The notes beneath the pieces are model-generated. The model was not told where the DNA came from, did not search any database, and was given only the letters and a program-made list of their open reading frames with translations. 5,493 nt of DNA. It comes from Actinomycetes bacterium. Lineage in GTDB: Bacteria > Actinomycetota > Acidimicrobiia > Acidimicrobiales > JAKAOS01. The position numbers were made by a program, and so were the translations under genes. The stretch is from positions 1-5,493 of the forward strand of contig JAJYGW010000328.1 of the NCBI GenBank assembly GCA_021790615.1, read 5' to 3'. Position 1 is the first letter of the stretch, and each line of letters begins with the position of its first letter. Below are positions 1 through 5,493 of the stretch, one piece after another.

Positions 1-1
1 C

Positions 2-106
2 GAGACCAAAGAGGGGCTCGAGGGTGTCGTCGTGTTGCGGACCGCTTTCGGCAGCACACGCATCGTGGACATGCTGGTGGGGGATCCCCTCCCACGGATC
101 TGCTGA
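2..106 (+). CDS. hypE: HypE, hydrogenase maturation protein, C-terminal fragment (5' end outside window)
   Basis: Only the last 34 codons are in the window; the reading frame is open from base 2 and stops at TGA 104-106. The peptide contains GSTRIVDMLVGDPLPRIC and ends in Pro-Arg-Ile-Cys. From family knowledge, this is the conserved HypE carboxy-terminus: the terminal cysteine receives the carbamoyl group from HypF and carries it as a thiocarboxamide, which HypE dehydrates with ATP to a thiocyanate, the source of the CN ligands of the [NiFe]-hydrogenase iron. The protein is cytoplasmic and works with HypF and the HypC-HypD complex. The gene lies directly upstream of hypF in the same frame with a 12-bp gap, so the two are almost certainly co-transcribed. 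The identification rests on the short tail plus the hypF neighbour. The ATP-binding part cannot be assessed. Confidence 0.9.
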   Translation, partial: ETKEGLEGVVVLRTAFGSTRIVDMLVGDPLPRIC

Positions 107-108
107 GG
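105..108 (+). promoter_or_regulatory. Weak Shine-Dalgarno for hypF inside the hypE stop region
   Basis: GAGG overlaps the TGA stop of hypE and lies 10 nt before the GTG at 119. It is 13 nt before the second, adjacent GTG at 122, so it favours 119. The short match and the position over the upstream stop suggest hypF translation is coupled to ribosomes finishing hypE. This is inference from spacing only. Confidence 0.45.
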
Positions 109-118
109 TCGCCCGGTC

Positions 119-2491
119 GTGGTGCGCACCGTCCGGGCTCCCGAGGCGCCAGCGCAGCCATTGGCGCGCTGGCGCCTCACGATTCGAGGCACGGTGCAGG
201 GTGTCGGGTTCCGACCGTTCGTGTACCGGCTCGCGACCGAGCTCGGGCTGGCCGGCTTCGTCCGCAACGACGCCGCGGGCGTCGTGCTCGAGGTCGAGGG
301 TCGCCCGGATGTCCTCGCAGCCCTCGCCCGGCGAGTGGCCGAGGAGTCGCCGCCGCTGGCGGTGGTCGAGCGAGTGAGCTGCGTCACCCTCTCCCCGAAC
401 GGCCTCGAGGGCTTCCGGATCGACCAGAGCCGGGCGGACGGCGGGGCGCGGGTGCCGATCAGCCCGGACGTCGCGACCTGCGACGACTGCCTCGCCGAGA
501 TCCGGGATCCTGCGGCGCGCCGATGGCGGTACCCGTTCACGAACTGCACGAACTGCGGCCCGCGCTACACGATCGTGACCGCGGTGCCCTACGACCGGCC
601 GGCTACCACGATGGCCGGGTTCCCGATGTGCCCGGCCTGCCGCTCCGAGTACGAGGACCCGGCGGACCGGCGCTTCCATGCCCAGCCGATCGCATGTCCG
701 GCGTGCGGGCCTCGCCTCCGGCTGCTCTCCCCGCTCGGTGAGGAGCAGGCGGAGGGTGACGCTGCGCTGCTCGGCACGATCACGTTGCTCCGGCGCGGGG
801 CCGTCGTGGCGGTGAAAGGCATCGGGGGGTACCACCTGGCGGTCGATGCGGCTTCGGAGGCAGGTGTGGAGGCACTGCGCCGGCGCAAGGTGCGCGAGGA
901 CAAGCCCTTCGCGGTGATGGTGCCGGACCTCGCTGCAGCGGAGCGGCTCGTGTCGCTCGACGGGCCTGCTCGCGCCCTGTTGGCGGGCCGGGAGCGCCCG
1001 ATCGTCCTCGCCGAGCGGCGCCCGGACGCCCCCGTCGCCCGGGCGGTTGCGCCGGGCCTCGCGGAGCTGGGCGTGTTCCTCCCCTACACCCCCCTGCACC
1101 ACCTCCTCCTCGAGGGGACCGGATGCCCGCTCGTGCTCACGAGCGGCAACCGCTCCGACGAGCCGATCGTCTTCCGGGACGAGGACGTCGTGGAACGGCT
1201 CGGGCCGTTGGTGGAGGGGATCCTCTCCCACAACCGGCCGATCCACGTTCGCTGCGATGACTCCGTCGCCCGGGCGACGCCGTCCGGGCTGCAGCTCCAG
1301 CGCCGTGCGCGGGGCTACGCACCGGCTCCGCTCGCCCTGCCTCGTCCTGCGGCGCGTGCCGTCCTCGCCCTCGGGGCGGAGCTCAAGTCGACCGTCGCCC
1401 TGACGGTCGGCGACGCCGTCGTCGCGAGCCAGCACCTCGGCGACCTCGAGCACCTCGAGGCCTGGGAGGCGTTCCGCCAGGCGGTCGACCACCTCGTCGC
1501 GATCTACGGGATCGGGCCCTCGCTCCTCGCGCACGACCTCCATCCGGAGTACCTCTCGACGAAGTTCGCAGAGGAGCGCGCCGCGGTCTCGGGGGAGCAG
1601 CTCTTCCCGGTCCAGCATCACCACGCGCACGTGGCGTCTTGCCTGGTCGACGCCGGGGAGACCGGTCCCGTGGTCGGCGTGGCCTTCGACGGGCTCGGCT
1701 ACGGAGTGGATGGAACGCTCTGGGGCGGGGAGCTGCTCGTCTGCGATCTCGATGGCTTCCGGCGCGCCGGTCACCTCCTCGGGGTCCCGATGCCCGGTGG
1801 GGTCGCCGCCGTCCGGGAGCCCTGGCGGATGGCCCTCGCCTGGTCGCTCGTGGCGGGGGGCGTGGAGCTGGCCGGGCTCGCGGCGGAGCGCTTCGAGCCC
1901 GGGTGGGGAGCGCTCGTCCGGCCGACCGGAGCCGGCCGCTTTCCGTTCACCAGCTCGGTCGGTCGGCTCTTCGACGCGACGGCGGCACTCGTCGGTCTCC
2001 GACGCCGCGTCTCCTACGAGGGCCAGGCGGCCATCGAGCTCGAGATGGCGGCACGAACCCGCTCCGCGGGTACGGCGAGACACTACGAGGTGGCCGTCGA
2101 GCTCGGCGACGAGGTCCTCCTGGACCCGCGGGGGCTCGTGGCGGCAGTCGTGGCGGACTCGCGAGCCGGCGTCGACACCGCCGCCATCGCGCGTGGTTTC
2201 CACGAGGCGCTGGCCGGCGCAAGCGCGGCGGCAGCCGCGGAGGTCGCCTCACGAGCGGGTCTGGGCACGGTCGCGCTGACAGGCGGCGTCTTCCAGAACG
2301 TCCTACTCGGCGAGATCCTCGGCAGTCGTCTCGAGCAGCTCGGACTACGCGTGCTCCGCCACCGGCGGATCCCGCCGAACGACGGAGGCATCAGCATCGG
2401 CCAGGCAGCCATCGCGGCGACGGCGACGGAGAGGCCCGCCGCCTGCTCCGACGACCGGCGGCGCCAGCTTCGGCCGATGTCGAGGCGCTAG
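119..2491 (+). CDS. hypF: HypF, carbamoyltransferase for [NiFe]-hydrogenase maturation
   Basis: HypF (790 aa, slightly longer than the usual roughly 750-780) hydrolyses carbamoyl phosphate, makes carbamoyl-adenylate with ATP, and transfers the carbamoyl group to the C-terminal cysteine of HypE, starting cyanide-ligand synthesis. It is cytoplasmic. All family domains are visible in order. The acylphosphatase domain (about 18-105) has GTVQGVGFRPF and the Asn of FVRND. Two double zinc fingers have CxxC pairs at 121/124, 143/146, 171/174 and 193/196, with spacings of 18, 24 and 18. The YrdC-like domain (about 212-400) has VKGIGGYHL at 232-240, KPFAVM at 262-267 and TSGNRSDEPI at 341-350. The Kae1-like domain (about 413-772) has metal-binding HHHAH at 500-504, FDGLGYG at 523-529, TGGVFQN at 721-727 and NDGG at 754-757. 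No key residue appears missing. GTG 119 is chosen because it follows the hypE stop and a GAGG; GTG 122 is the alternative. About 18 polar, Arg-rich residues follow the last conserved block. The stop overlaps the opposing MFS stop. Confidence 0.97.
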   Translation: MVRTVRAPEAPAQPLARWRLTIRGTVQGVGFRPFVYRLATELGLAGFVRNDAAGVVLEVEGRPDVLAALARRVAEESPPLAVVERVSCVTLSPNGLEGFRIDQSRADGGARVPISPDVATCDDCLAEIRDPAARRWRYPFTNCTNCGPRYTIVTAVPYDRPATTMAGFPMCPACRSEYEDPADRRFHAQPIACPACGPRLRLLSPLGEEQAEGDAALLGTITLLRRGAVVAVKGIGGYHLAVDAASEAGVEALRRRKVREDKPFAVMVPDLAAAERLVSLDGPARALLAGRERPIVLAERRPDAPVARAVAPGLAELGVFLPYTPLHHLLLEGTGCPLVLTSGNRSDEPIVFRDEDVVERLGPLVEGILSHNRPIHVRCDDSVARATPSGLQLQRRARGYAPAPLALPRPAARAVLALGAELKSTVALTVGDAVVASQHLGDLEHLEAWEAFRQAVDHLVAIYGIGPSLLAHDLHPEYLSTKFAEERAAVSGEQLFPVQHHHAHVASCLVDAGETGPVVGVAFDGLGYGVDGTLWGGELLVCDLDGFRRAGHLLGVPMPGGVAAVREPWRMALAWSLVAGGVELAGLAAERFEPGWGALVRPTGAGRFPFTSSVGRLFDATAALVGLRRRVSYEGQAAIELEMAARTRSAGTARHYEVAVELGDEVLLDPRGLVAAVVADSRAGVDTAAIARGFHEALAGASAAAAAEVASRAGLGTVALTGGVFQNVLLGEILGSRLEQLGLRVLRHRRIPPNDGGISIGQAAIAATATERPAACSDDRRRQLRPMSRR

Positions 2492-4230
2492 CCCTCGAAC
2501 GCGACCTCGCCGGGCAGGGCGCGACCGTCCGGGCGGTCCGGTGTCGGCGTCGGCGTGCCGAGGCGTGCCGGCTCGGGGAGCGGGTCGGCCGGAGCTGGGG
2601 ACGGGGCCGCGCCACCCGGGCTGGCCCCGATCCCGACACCGTTGGCGCCAGGGCCGGCGGTCCCGGGGGCCACGGCGAGGGCGGCACCTTCCCGCCGTGA
2701 CCCGCGGGGTCCTTCGCCGCCGGGTCGGTGGTGCAGGAGGCGGGTTGCCGAGAGCACCGCCGCGATCGCCATGAAGGCCATCGAGGAGTAGAAGGCCGCG
2801 TGGATCCCGCTCGCGAAGGCCGTTGCGAGGTGGGTGTCGAGCTTCGTGGTGCCGACGAAGATGGCGAAGGCGAGCTCGCGGGGGATCGAGTGGGCGGCTA
2901 CCAGGATGGCGACCGAGAACGAGAAGACCATGCCGATGTTCGAGAAGGTCCGCAGCAGTCCGGACGCCGTGCCGAAGGACTTCCCCGGCGAAGCCGCCAT
3001 GACCGCCGCGTTGTTGGCCGGGAAGAAGCCGCCGGAGCCGATCCCGTTCACCGCGGCCGCGACCACGATCACCCAGAGCGGCGTGGCGAGCGTGAGCTGG
3101 GCGTAGATCGCGAGTGCGACGATCTCGATCGCGAGGCCGACCGTCGCAGGCCAGACGGGTCCGAAGCGGTCCGCCAGACGGCCGCCGAACGGTCCGACGA
3201 CGCCGCCGACGAGATACCCGGGGACGAGGAGCAGGGAGGCGTCGAGCGGGCTCAGCTGGCGCGCACCCTGGAGGAACATGATGATGAGGAACAGCACCGC
3301 GAAGTTGGCGAGCTGCTGGAAGAGCGCCGCGAGGAGCGTCGGCGACATCGTCGGGATGCGGAACAACGAGAGGTTCACCATTGGTGCCTCCCGGGCCCGC
3401 TCGATGGCGAGGAACACCGCGAGCAGGACCAACCCCCCGACCAGGTAGGCGCCGATCTCGGTCGAGAACGCACTGGTCGCGAGCTTGGTGATCGCCCAGA
3501 GCACGCCGAACAGGCCGAGCCCCCCGACGACCATCCCGGCGAGGTCGAGCTTCTGGTGCTGTCGCACCCCGTTGTCGTGGAGCACCTTGAGCGCGAGCGC
3601 GAACGCGAGGATCCCCGCTGGCACGTTGATCCAGAAGATCCAGCGCCACGACAGGTAGGTGATGATGACCCCGCCGAGGAGGATCCCGAGGATCGCCCCG
3701 ACGTTCCACCCGACGGCGTTGAAGCCGTAGGCACGTCCGCGCCGCTCGGCCGGGAAGGTGTCGGCGATCACCGCACCGGCGTTGGCAGAGATGAGCGCCC
3801 CGCCGACGCCCTGGATCGCCCGGAAGGTGATGATCGTGGCCTCGTTCGTCGCGAGCGCGCAGAGCGCGGAGCCGACGATGAAGACCAGGAAGCCGGCCTC
3901 GTACATCCGGACACGGCCGAACATGTCCCCGAGGCGGCCGACCTGGGTGGCGAGGAGCGTGATGACGAGCAGGTAGCCGATCACGACCCAGATGATCCCG
4001 GAGAGTGGCACGTGGAGCGCCCGCTCCATCTCGGGCAGTGCGAGCACCACGATCGTGGTGTCGACGGCCGCCATCAGGACCCCGATCACGATGACGAGGA
4101 GGGCGAGGCCGGTGTGCGACACCGCCGTTGCGGCGCCGTTGCTCCCTCCGCCGTTGGCCGAGACCGGGGCGACCGTTCCTCCCCGACCGGCCGTGTCTGC
4201 CGGGCCGTCCAAGCGCACGCGTTCGCTCAC
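2488..4230 (-). CDS. DHA2-family (EmrB/QacA-type) 14-TMS MFS drug exporter
   Basis: Integral membrane protein of 580 aa, probably a proton-coupled exporter of drugs or metabolites; the substrate cannot be read from sequence. About 14 hydrophobic helices lie between residues 40 and 497, with polar ends. TM1 carries the DHA2 D1-type motif VDTTIVVLALP (Asp57; the usual Asn is Val). Motif A, GRLGDMFGR, is at 98-106 between TM2 and TM3, and a second copy, GRLADRFG, is at 350-357. The motif-B-like segment FRAIQGVGGALI is at 136-147. Motif C in TM5 reads GAILGILLGG (178-187), with Ile183 where exporters usually have Pro. After TM14 an approximately 78-residue tail rich in Pro, Gly and Ala follows. 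Its stop overlaps that of hypF tail to tail. GTG 4230 is preferred because AGGAGG lies 5 nt upstream; GTG 4233 would be only 2 nt away. It is divergent from the ABC exporter gene; no regulator gene is adjacent in the window. Confidence 0.93.
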   Translation of the reverse strand: MSERVRLDGPADTAGRGGTVAPVSANGGGSNGAATAVSHTGLALLVIVIGVLMAAVDTTIVVLALPEMERALHVPLSGIIWVVIGYLLVITLLATQVGRLGDMFGRVRMYEAGFLVFIVGSALCALATNEATIITFRAIQGVGGALISANAGAVIADTFPAERRGRAYGFNAVGWNVGAILGILLGGVIITYLSWRWIFWINVPAGILAFALALKVLHDNGVRQHQKLDLAGMVVGGLGLFGVLWAITKLATSAFSTEIGAYLVGGLVLLAVFLAIERAREAPMVNLSLFRIPTMSPTLLAALFQQLANFAVLFLIIMFLQGARQLSPLDASLLLVPGYLVGGVVGPFGGRLADRFGPVWPATVGLAIEIVALAIYAQLTLATPLWVIVVAAAVNGIGSGGFFPANNAAVMAASPGKSFGTASGLLRTFSNIGMVFSFSVAILVAAHSIPRELAFAIFVGTTKLDTHLATAFASGIHAAFYSSMAFMAIAAVLSATRLLHHRPGGEGPRGSRREGAALAVAPGTAGPGANGVGIGASPGGAAPSPAPADPLPEPARLGTPTPTPDRPDGRALPGEVAFEG

Positions 4231-4235
4231 CACAC

Positions 4236-4241
4236 CCTCCT
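4236..4241 (-). promoter_or_regulatory. Shine-Dalgarno AGGAGG of the MFS gene
   Basis: The minus strand reads AGGAGG followed by GTGTG and then the GTG at 4230. The 5-nt spacing fits that start, while the overlapping candidate GTG at 4233 would leave only 2 nt. A second purine-rich match, GGAGGA, lies further upstream at 4251-4246 and leaves 12 nt to GTG 4233. The start is thus settled only to within one codon. Confidence 0.7.
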
Positions 4242-4346
4242 CGAGTCCTCCCCACTACCTACGTCCAGCCCGGCCGGGATGTTCCGCGGTGCTCAGCCGG
4301 GGCTCTTGCGCCGGGCTCCTGGCCCCGAGCCGTGCCTGCGCTGCTC

Positions 4347-4396
4347 CTCCGCTGGCGGCCTGTCTCTCCGCTGGCCCTCCGCTGGCCTGCTGTCTC
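4347..4396. repeat. Imperfect short repeats: three CTCCGCTGGC and two CTGTCTC
   Basis: The decamer CTCCGCTGGC occurs exactly at 4347-4356, 4366-4375 and 4377-4386, with period 19 then 11. CTGTCTC occurs at 4360-4366 and 4390-4396, interleaved with the decamers. The arrangement looks like a decayed or slippage-derived low-complexity tract rather than a defined element. No function is assigned. Confidence 0.7.
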
Positions 4397-4441
4397 CCTG
4401 GCTCGGCCCCGTCTCCCGGCCGGACCCCTCCCCGGCTCCTA

Positions 4442-4507
4442 CCCTCCCGACGACGCAGGCCTGCCCTCCCGACGACGCAGGCCTGCCCTCCCGACGACGC
4501 AGGCCTG
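4442..4507. repeat. Perfect tandem repeat, 3 x 22 bp, with phased CAGGCCTG palindromes
   Basis: Three identical, immediately adjacent units lie at 4442-4463, 4464-4485 and 4486-4507. Each unit is CCCTCCCGACGACG followed by the 8-bp palindrome CAGGCCTG, which is therefore found at 4456-4463, 4478-4485 and 4500-4507. The array ends 57 bp before the GTG of the ABC exporter gene and about 45 bp before its putative -10. The 22-bp period is close to two helical turns, so the three palindromes would face the same side of the DNA. That is compatible with a cooperative protein-binding site, but replication slippage alone could also produce it. Function is not established. Confidence 0.93.
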
Positions 4508-4551
4508 GCCGCGTCCGTGTGGGCAGGTCCAGGGGCACTCATCTGTCCGTG

Positions 4552-4557
4552 TATCTT
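4552..4557 (+). promoter_or_regulatory. Putative -10 element (TATCTT) for a leaderless ABC exporter mRNA
   Basis: TATCTT matches the TATAAT consensus at four positions, including the key T, A and final T. It sits in an AT-richer patch of an otherwise extremely GC-rich region. Its last base is 7 nt before the last unassigned base and 8 nt before the GTG start at 4565, so transcription would begin at or next to the start codon. No recognisable -35 is seen 16-18 bp upstream (bases there read GTCCAGGG). A TG immediately precedes the hexamer but is not at the exact extended -10 spacing. Confidence 0.45.
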
Positions 4558-4564
4558 TAGCGTA

Positions 4565-5493
4565 GTGAAAGATTCGGGAGAGTCGGAGTCGGCCGCGCCG
4601 GGCGACGCCGTGCCGAAGCGGGGGTGGATCCGCCGGCTCGCACCGTTCGTCCTGGCCCACCGCCGCCTCGCGGTCGGGGCACTTGCCGGGGCGGTGATCG
4701 GGATGGGCATCGCGGCGCTCATCCCGCTCGTCGAGCGTCAGATCGTCGACGGCGTGCTCGTCGCCCACCACGGCGGGCTCGCCTTCCTGATCTTCCTCCT
4801 CGTCGGTGGGGCTGCGCTCGCCTTCGGCGCGGCGTACGTGCGTCGCTTCCTCGGCGGGCGGCTCGCGCTCGAGGTGCAGAACGACCTCCGCACCGCGATG
4901 TTCGAGCACCTCCAGCGTCTCGACGCGGCTCGGCACGACGAGCTCGCGACCGGGCAGCTCGTCGGGCGCGCAACCTCCGACATCAACCTGCTCCAGGGGC
5001 TCTTGTCCTTCACGCCGGTCATGATCGGCAACGTCGTCATGCTCGCCATGGCCCTCGGCGTCATGCTCTGGCTCTCGCCACTGCTCGCCCTGGTCGTCCT
5101 CGTCGCCGTCCCGGCCATTGCCGTGGTCTCGCTCCGGCTCCGCAGCACCGTCTTCCCCTCGGCGTGGGAGGCCCAGCAGCGTCTCGGCGAGGTGACCCAG
5201 GTCGTGGACGACGCGGTCACCGGCGTCCGCGTGGTGAAGGCGTTCGGCCAGGAACACCGGGAGCTGGACCGCCTCGAGGCGGTGACGACAGGGCTCTACC
5301 AGAGCCGGGTGCGGACCGTGCGCCTCCAGTCCGGCCCGCAGGCACTCCTCTCGACGATCCCGACACTCGCCCAGGTCGGGGTGCTCGCCCTCGGCGGCTG
5401 GCTGGCGCTGCGGGGGGACCTGAGCCTCGGGACGTTCCTCGTCTTCTCCACCTACGTCGTGCAGCTCGTCGCGCCGGCCCGCCAGCTCGCGGC
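4565..5493 (+). CDS. ABC exporter, transmembrane domain of a type I half-transporter (3' end outside window)
   Basis: The frame is open from GTG 4565 to the window edge, giving 309 residues and no stop. It matches the six-helix membrane domain of MdlB/MsbA-like exporters, which normally continue into an ATP-binding domain (Walker A, LSGGQ signature, Walker B); that part would lie beyond the window. A polar N-terminus of about 24 residues precedes helices at roughly 35-57, 73-93, 150-170, 171-190, 258-280 and 286-305. Cytoplasmic-loop family features are visible: MFEHLQRLDAARHDELATGQ at 112-130, GRATSDIN at 134-141, and a coupling-helix stretch around 216-230 containing TGVRVVKAFGQE. Such proteins act as homo- or heterodimers that export lipids, peptides or drugs; the substrate here is unknown. 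No Shine-Dalgarno precedes GTG 4565, and the next upstream in-frame GTG (4517) also lacks one, so a leaderless start is likely. A partner gene could follow downstream. Confidence 0.92.
   Translation, partial: MKDSGESESAAPGDAVPKRGWIRRLAPFVLAHRRLAVGALAGAVIGMGIAALIPLVERQIVDGVLVAHHGGLAFLIFLLVGGAALAFGAAYVRRFLGGRLALEVQNDLRTAMFEHLQRLDAARHDELATGQLVGRATSDINLLQGLLSFTPVMIGNVVMLAMALGVMLWLSPLLALVVLVAVPAIAVVSLRLRSTVFPSAWEAQQRLGEVTQVVDDAVTGVRVVKAFGQEHRELDRLEAVTTGLYQSRVRTVRLQSGPQALLSTIPTLAQVGVLALGGWLALRGDLSLGTFLVFSTYVVQLVAPARQLA

Larger units (their letters stand above)
4231..4564. other. Divergent intergenic region between the MFS and ABC exporter genes
   Basis: This 334-bp gap lies between two genes transcribed away from each other and must hold promoters for both. 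It contains the MFS ribosome-binding site near its left end, a cluster of imperfect repeats (4347-4396), a perfect 22-bp tandem triplet (4442-4507) and a -10-like TATCTT just before the ABC start. From about 4340 to 4450 the + strand is markedly pyrimidine-rich. Open frames cross the gap, but none shows recognisable protein character: the residues are repetitive Pro, Arg, Ser and Gly, and the repeat unit is not a multiple of three. I see no tRNA, riboswitch or convincing intrinsic terminator. I found no good TTGACA-like -35 for either direction. Confidence 0.75.

Noticed and set aside
79..90. GGGGATCCCC palindrome near the hypE end as a possible terminator or operator
   Set aside because: It lies within conserved HypE codons (Gly-Asp-Pro-Leu), has no loop and no T-tract, and is followed at once by hypF, so termination there is implausible.
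1639..2700. + strand frame of 353 codons overlapping the 3' half of hypF
   Set aside because: Arg/Gly-rich out-of-frame translation; the hypF frame carries the Kae1-domain motifs across the same bases.
2345..4255. Minus-strand frame of 636 codons in a second frame over the same region
   Set aside because: It is an Arg/Gly/Pro/His-rich frame-shifted shadow of the MFS gene. It has no hydrophobic segments and runs into hypF.
4442..4507. CRISPR array
   Set aside because: The units abut with no spacers and the array has only three copies of 22 bp, so it is a plain tandem repeat.
2728..4560. Long + strand open frame (610 codons) opposite the MFS gene
   Set aside because: It is an antisense shadow caused by very high GC. 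The translation is dominated by Asp, Glu, Arg and Gly with no domain, while the minus strand has clear MFS helices and motifs.
4128..4565. + strand frame crossing the intergenic repeats
   Set aside because: It starts inside the MFS N-terminus, has low-complexity Pro/Arg/Ser content, and crosses repeats whose unit length is not a multiple of three. No ribosome-binding site is evident.
4439..5257. Minus-strand frame of 272 codons opposite the ABC exporter
   Set aside because: Acidic and Arg-rich shadow with no recognisable family; the + strand shows a coherent ABC membrane domain.

Overview
The window is very GC-rich with strong G/C third-position bias, and its genes start with GTG. It looks like chromosomal DNA from a high-GC bacterium, most likely an actinomycete relative, although no taxonomic marker is present. 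I see no tRNA, rRNA, CRISPR array, IS element or phage gene. Essentially everything outside one 0.33 kb intergenic gap is coding.

Layout: (1) Bases 2-106 hold the last 34 codons of hypE, ending in the diagnostic Pro-Arg-Ile-Cys carboxy-terminus. (2) Bases 119-2491 hold a complete hypF, 12 bp downstream in the same frame, with all expected domains: acylphosphatase, two double zinc fingers, YrdC-like and Kae1-like. (3) On the opposite strand, bases 2488-4230 hold a 14-helix DHA2-type MFS exporter. Its stop codon overlaps the hypF stop through a shared CTAG palindrome. (4) Bases 4231-4564 are a divergent intergenic region containing three perfect tandem copies of a 22-bp unit and, next to them, imperfect CTCCGCTGGC repeats. 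(5) From 4565 to the window end is the transmembrane half of a type I ABC exporter on the + strand, truncated by the window edge before its ATPase domain. It appears to begin at a leaderless GTG.

How the genes work together: HypF and HypE act as a pair. HypF makes a carbamoyl-adenylate from carbamoyl phosphate and passes the carbamoyl group to the C-terminal cysteine of HypE. HypE dehydrates it to a thiocyanate that supplies the cyanide ligands of the [NiFe]-hydrogenase iron. Bases 1-2491 are therefore probably the 3' end of a hydrogenase maturation (hyp) operon, and the host should make a [NiFe] hydrogenase. The two divergent exporter genes have no evident link to hydrogenase maturation and probably form a separate transport locus sharing one regulatory gap.

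I found no clearly new biological system. The points most worth a second look are the 22-bp tandem repeat with phased CAGGCCTG palindromes in the divergent promoter region, the Pro-to-Ile change in the MFS antiporter motif, the long Pro/Ala/Gly-rich MFS tail, the CTAG stop-codon overlap, and the probable leaderless start of the ABC gene.
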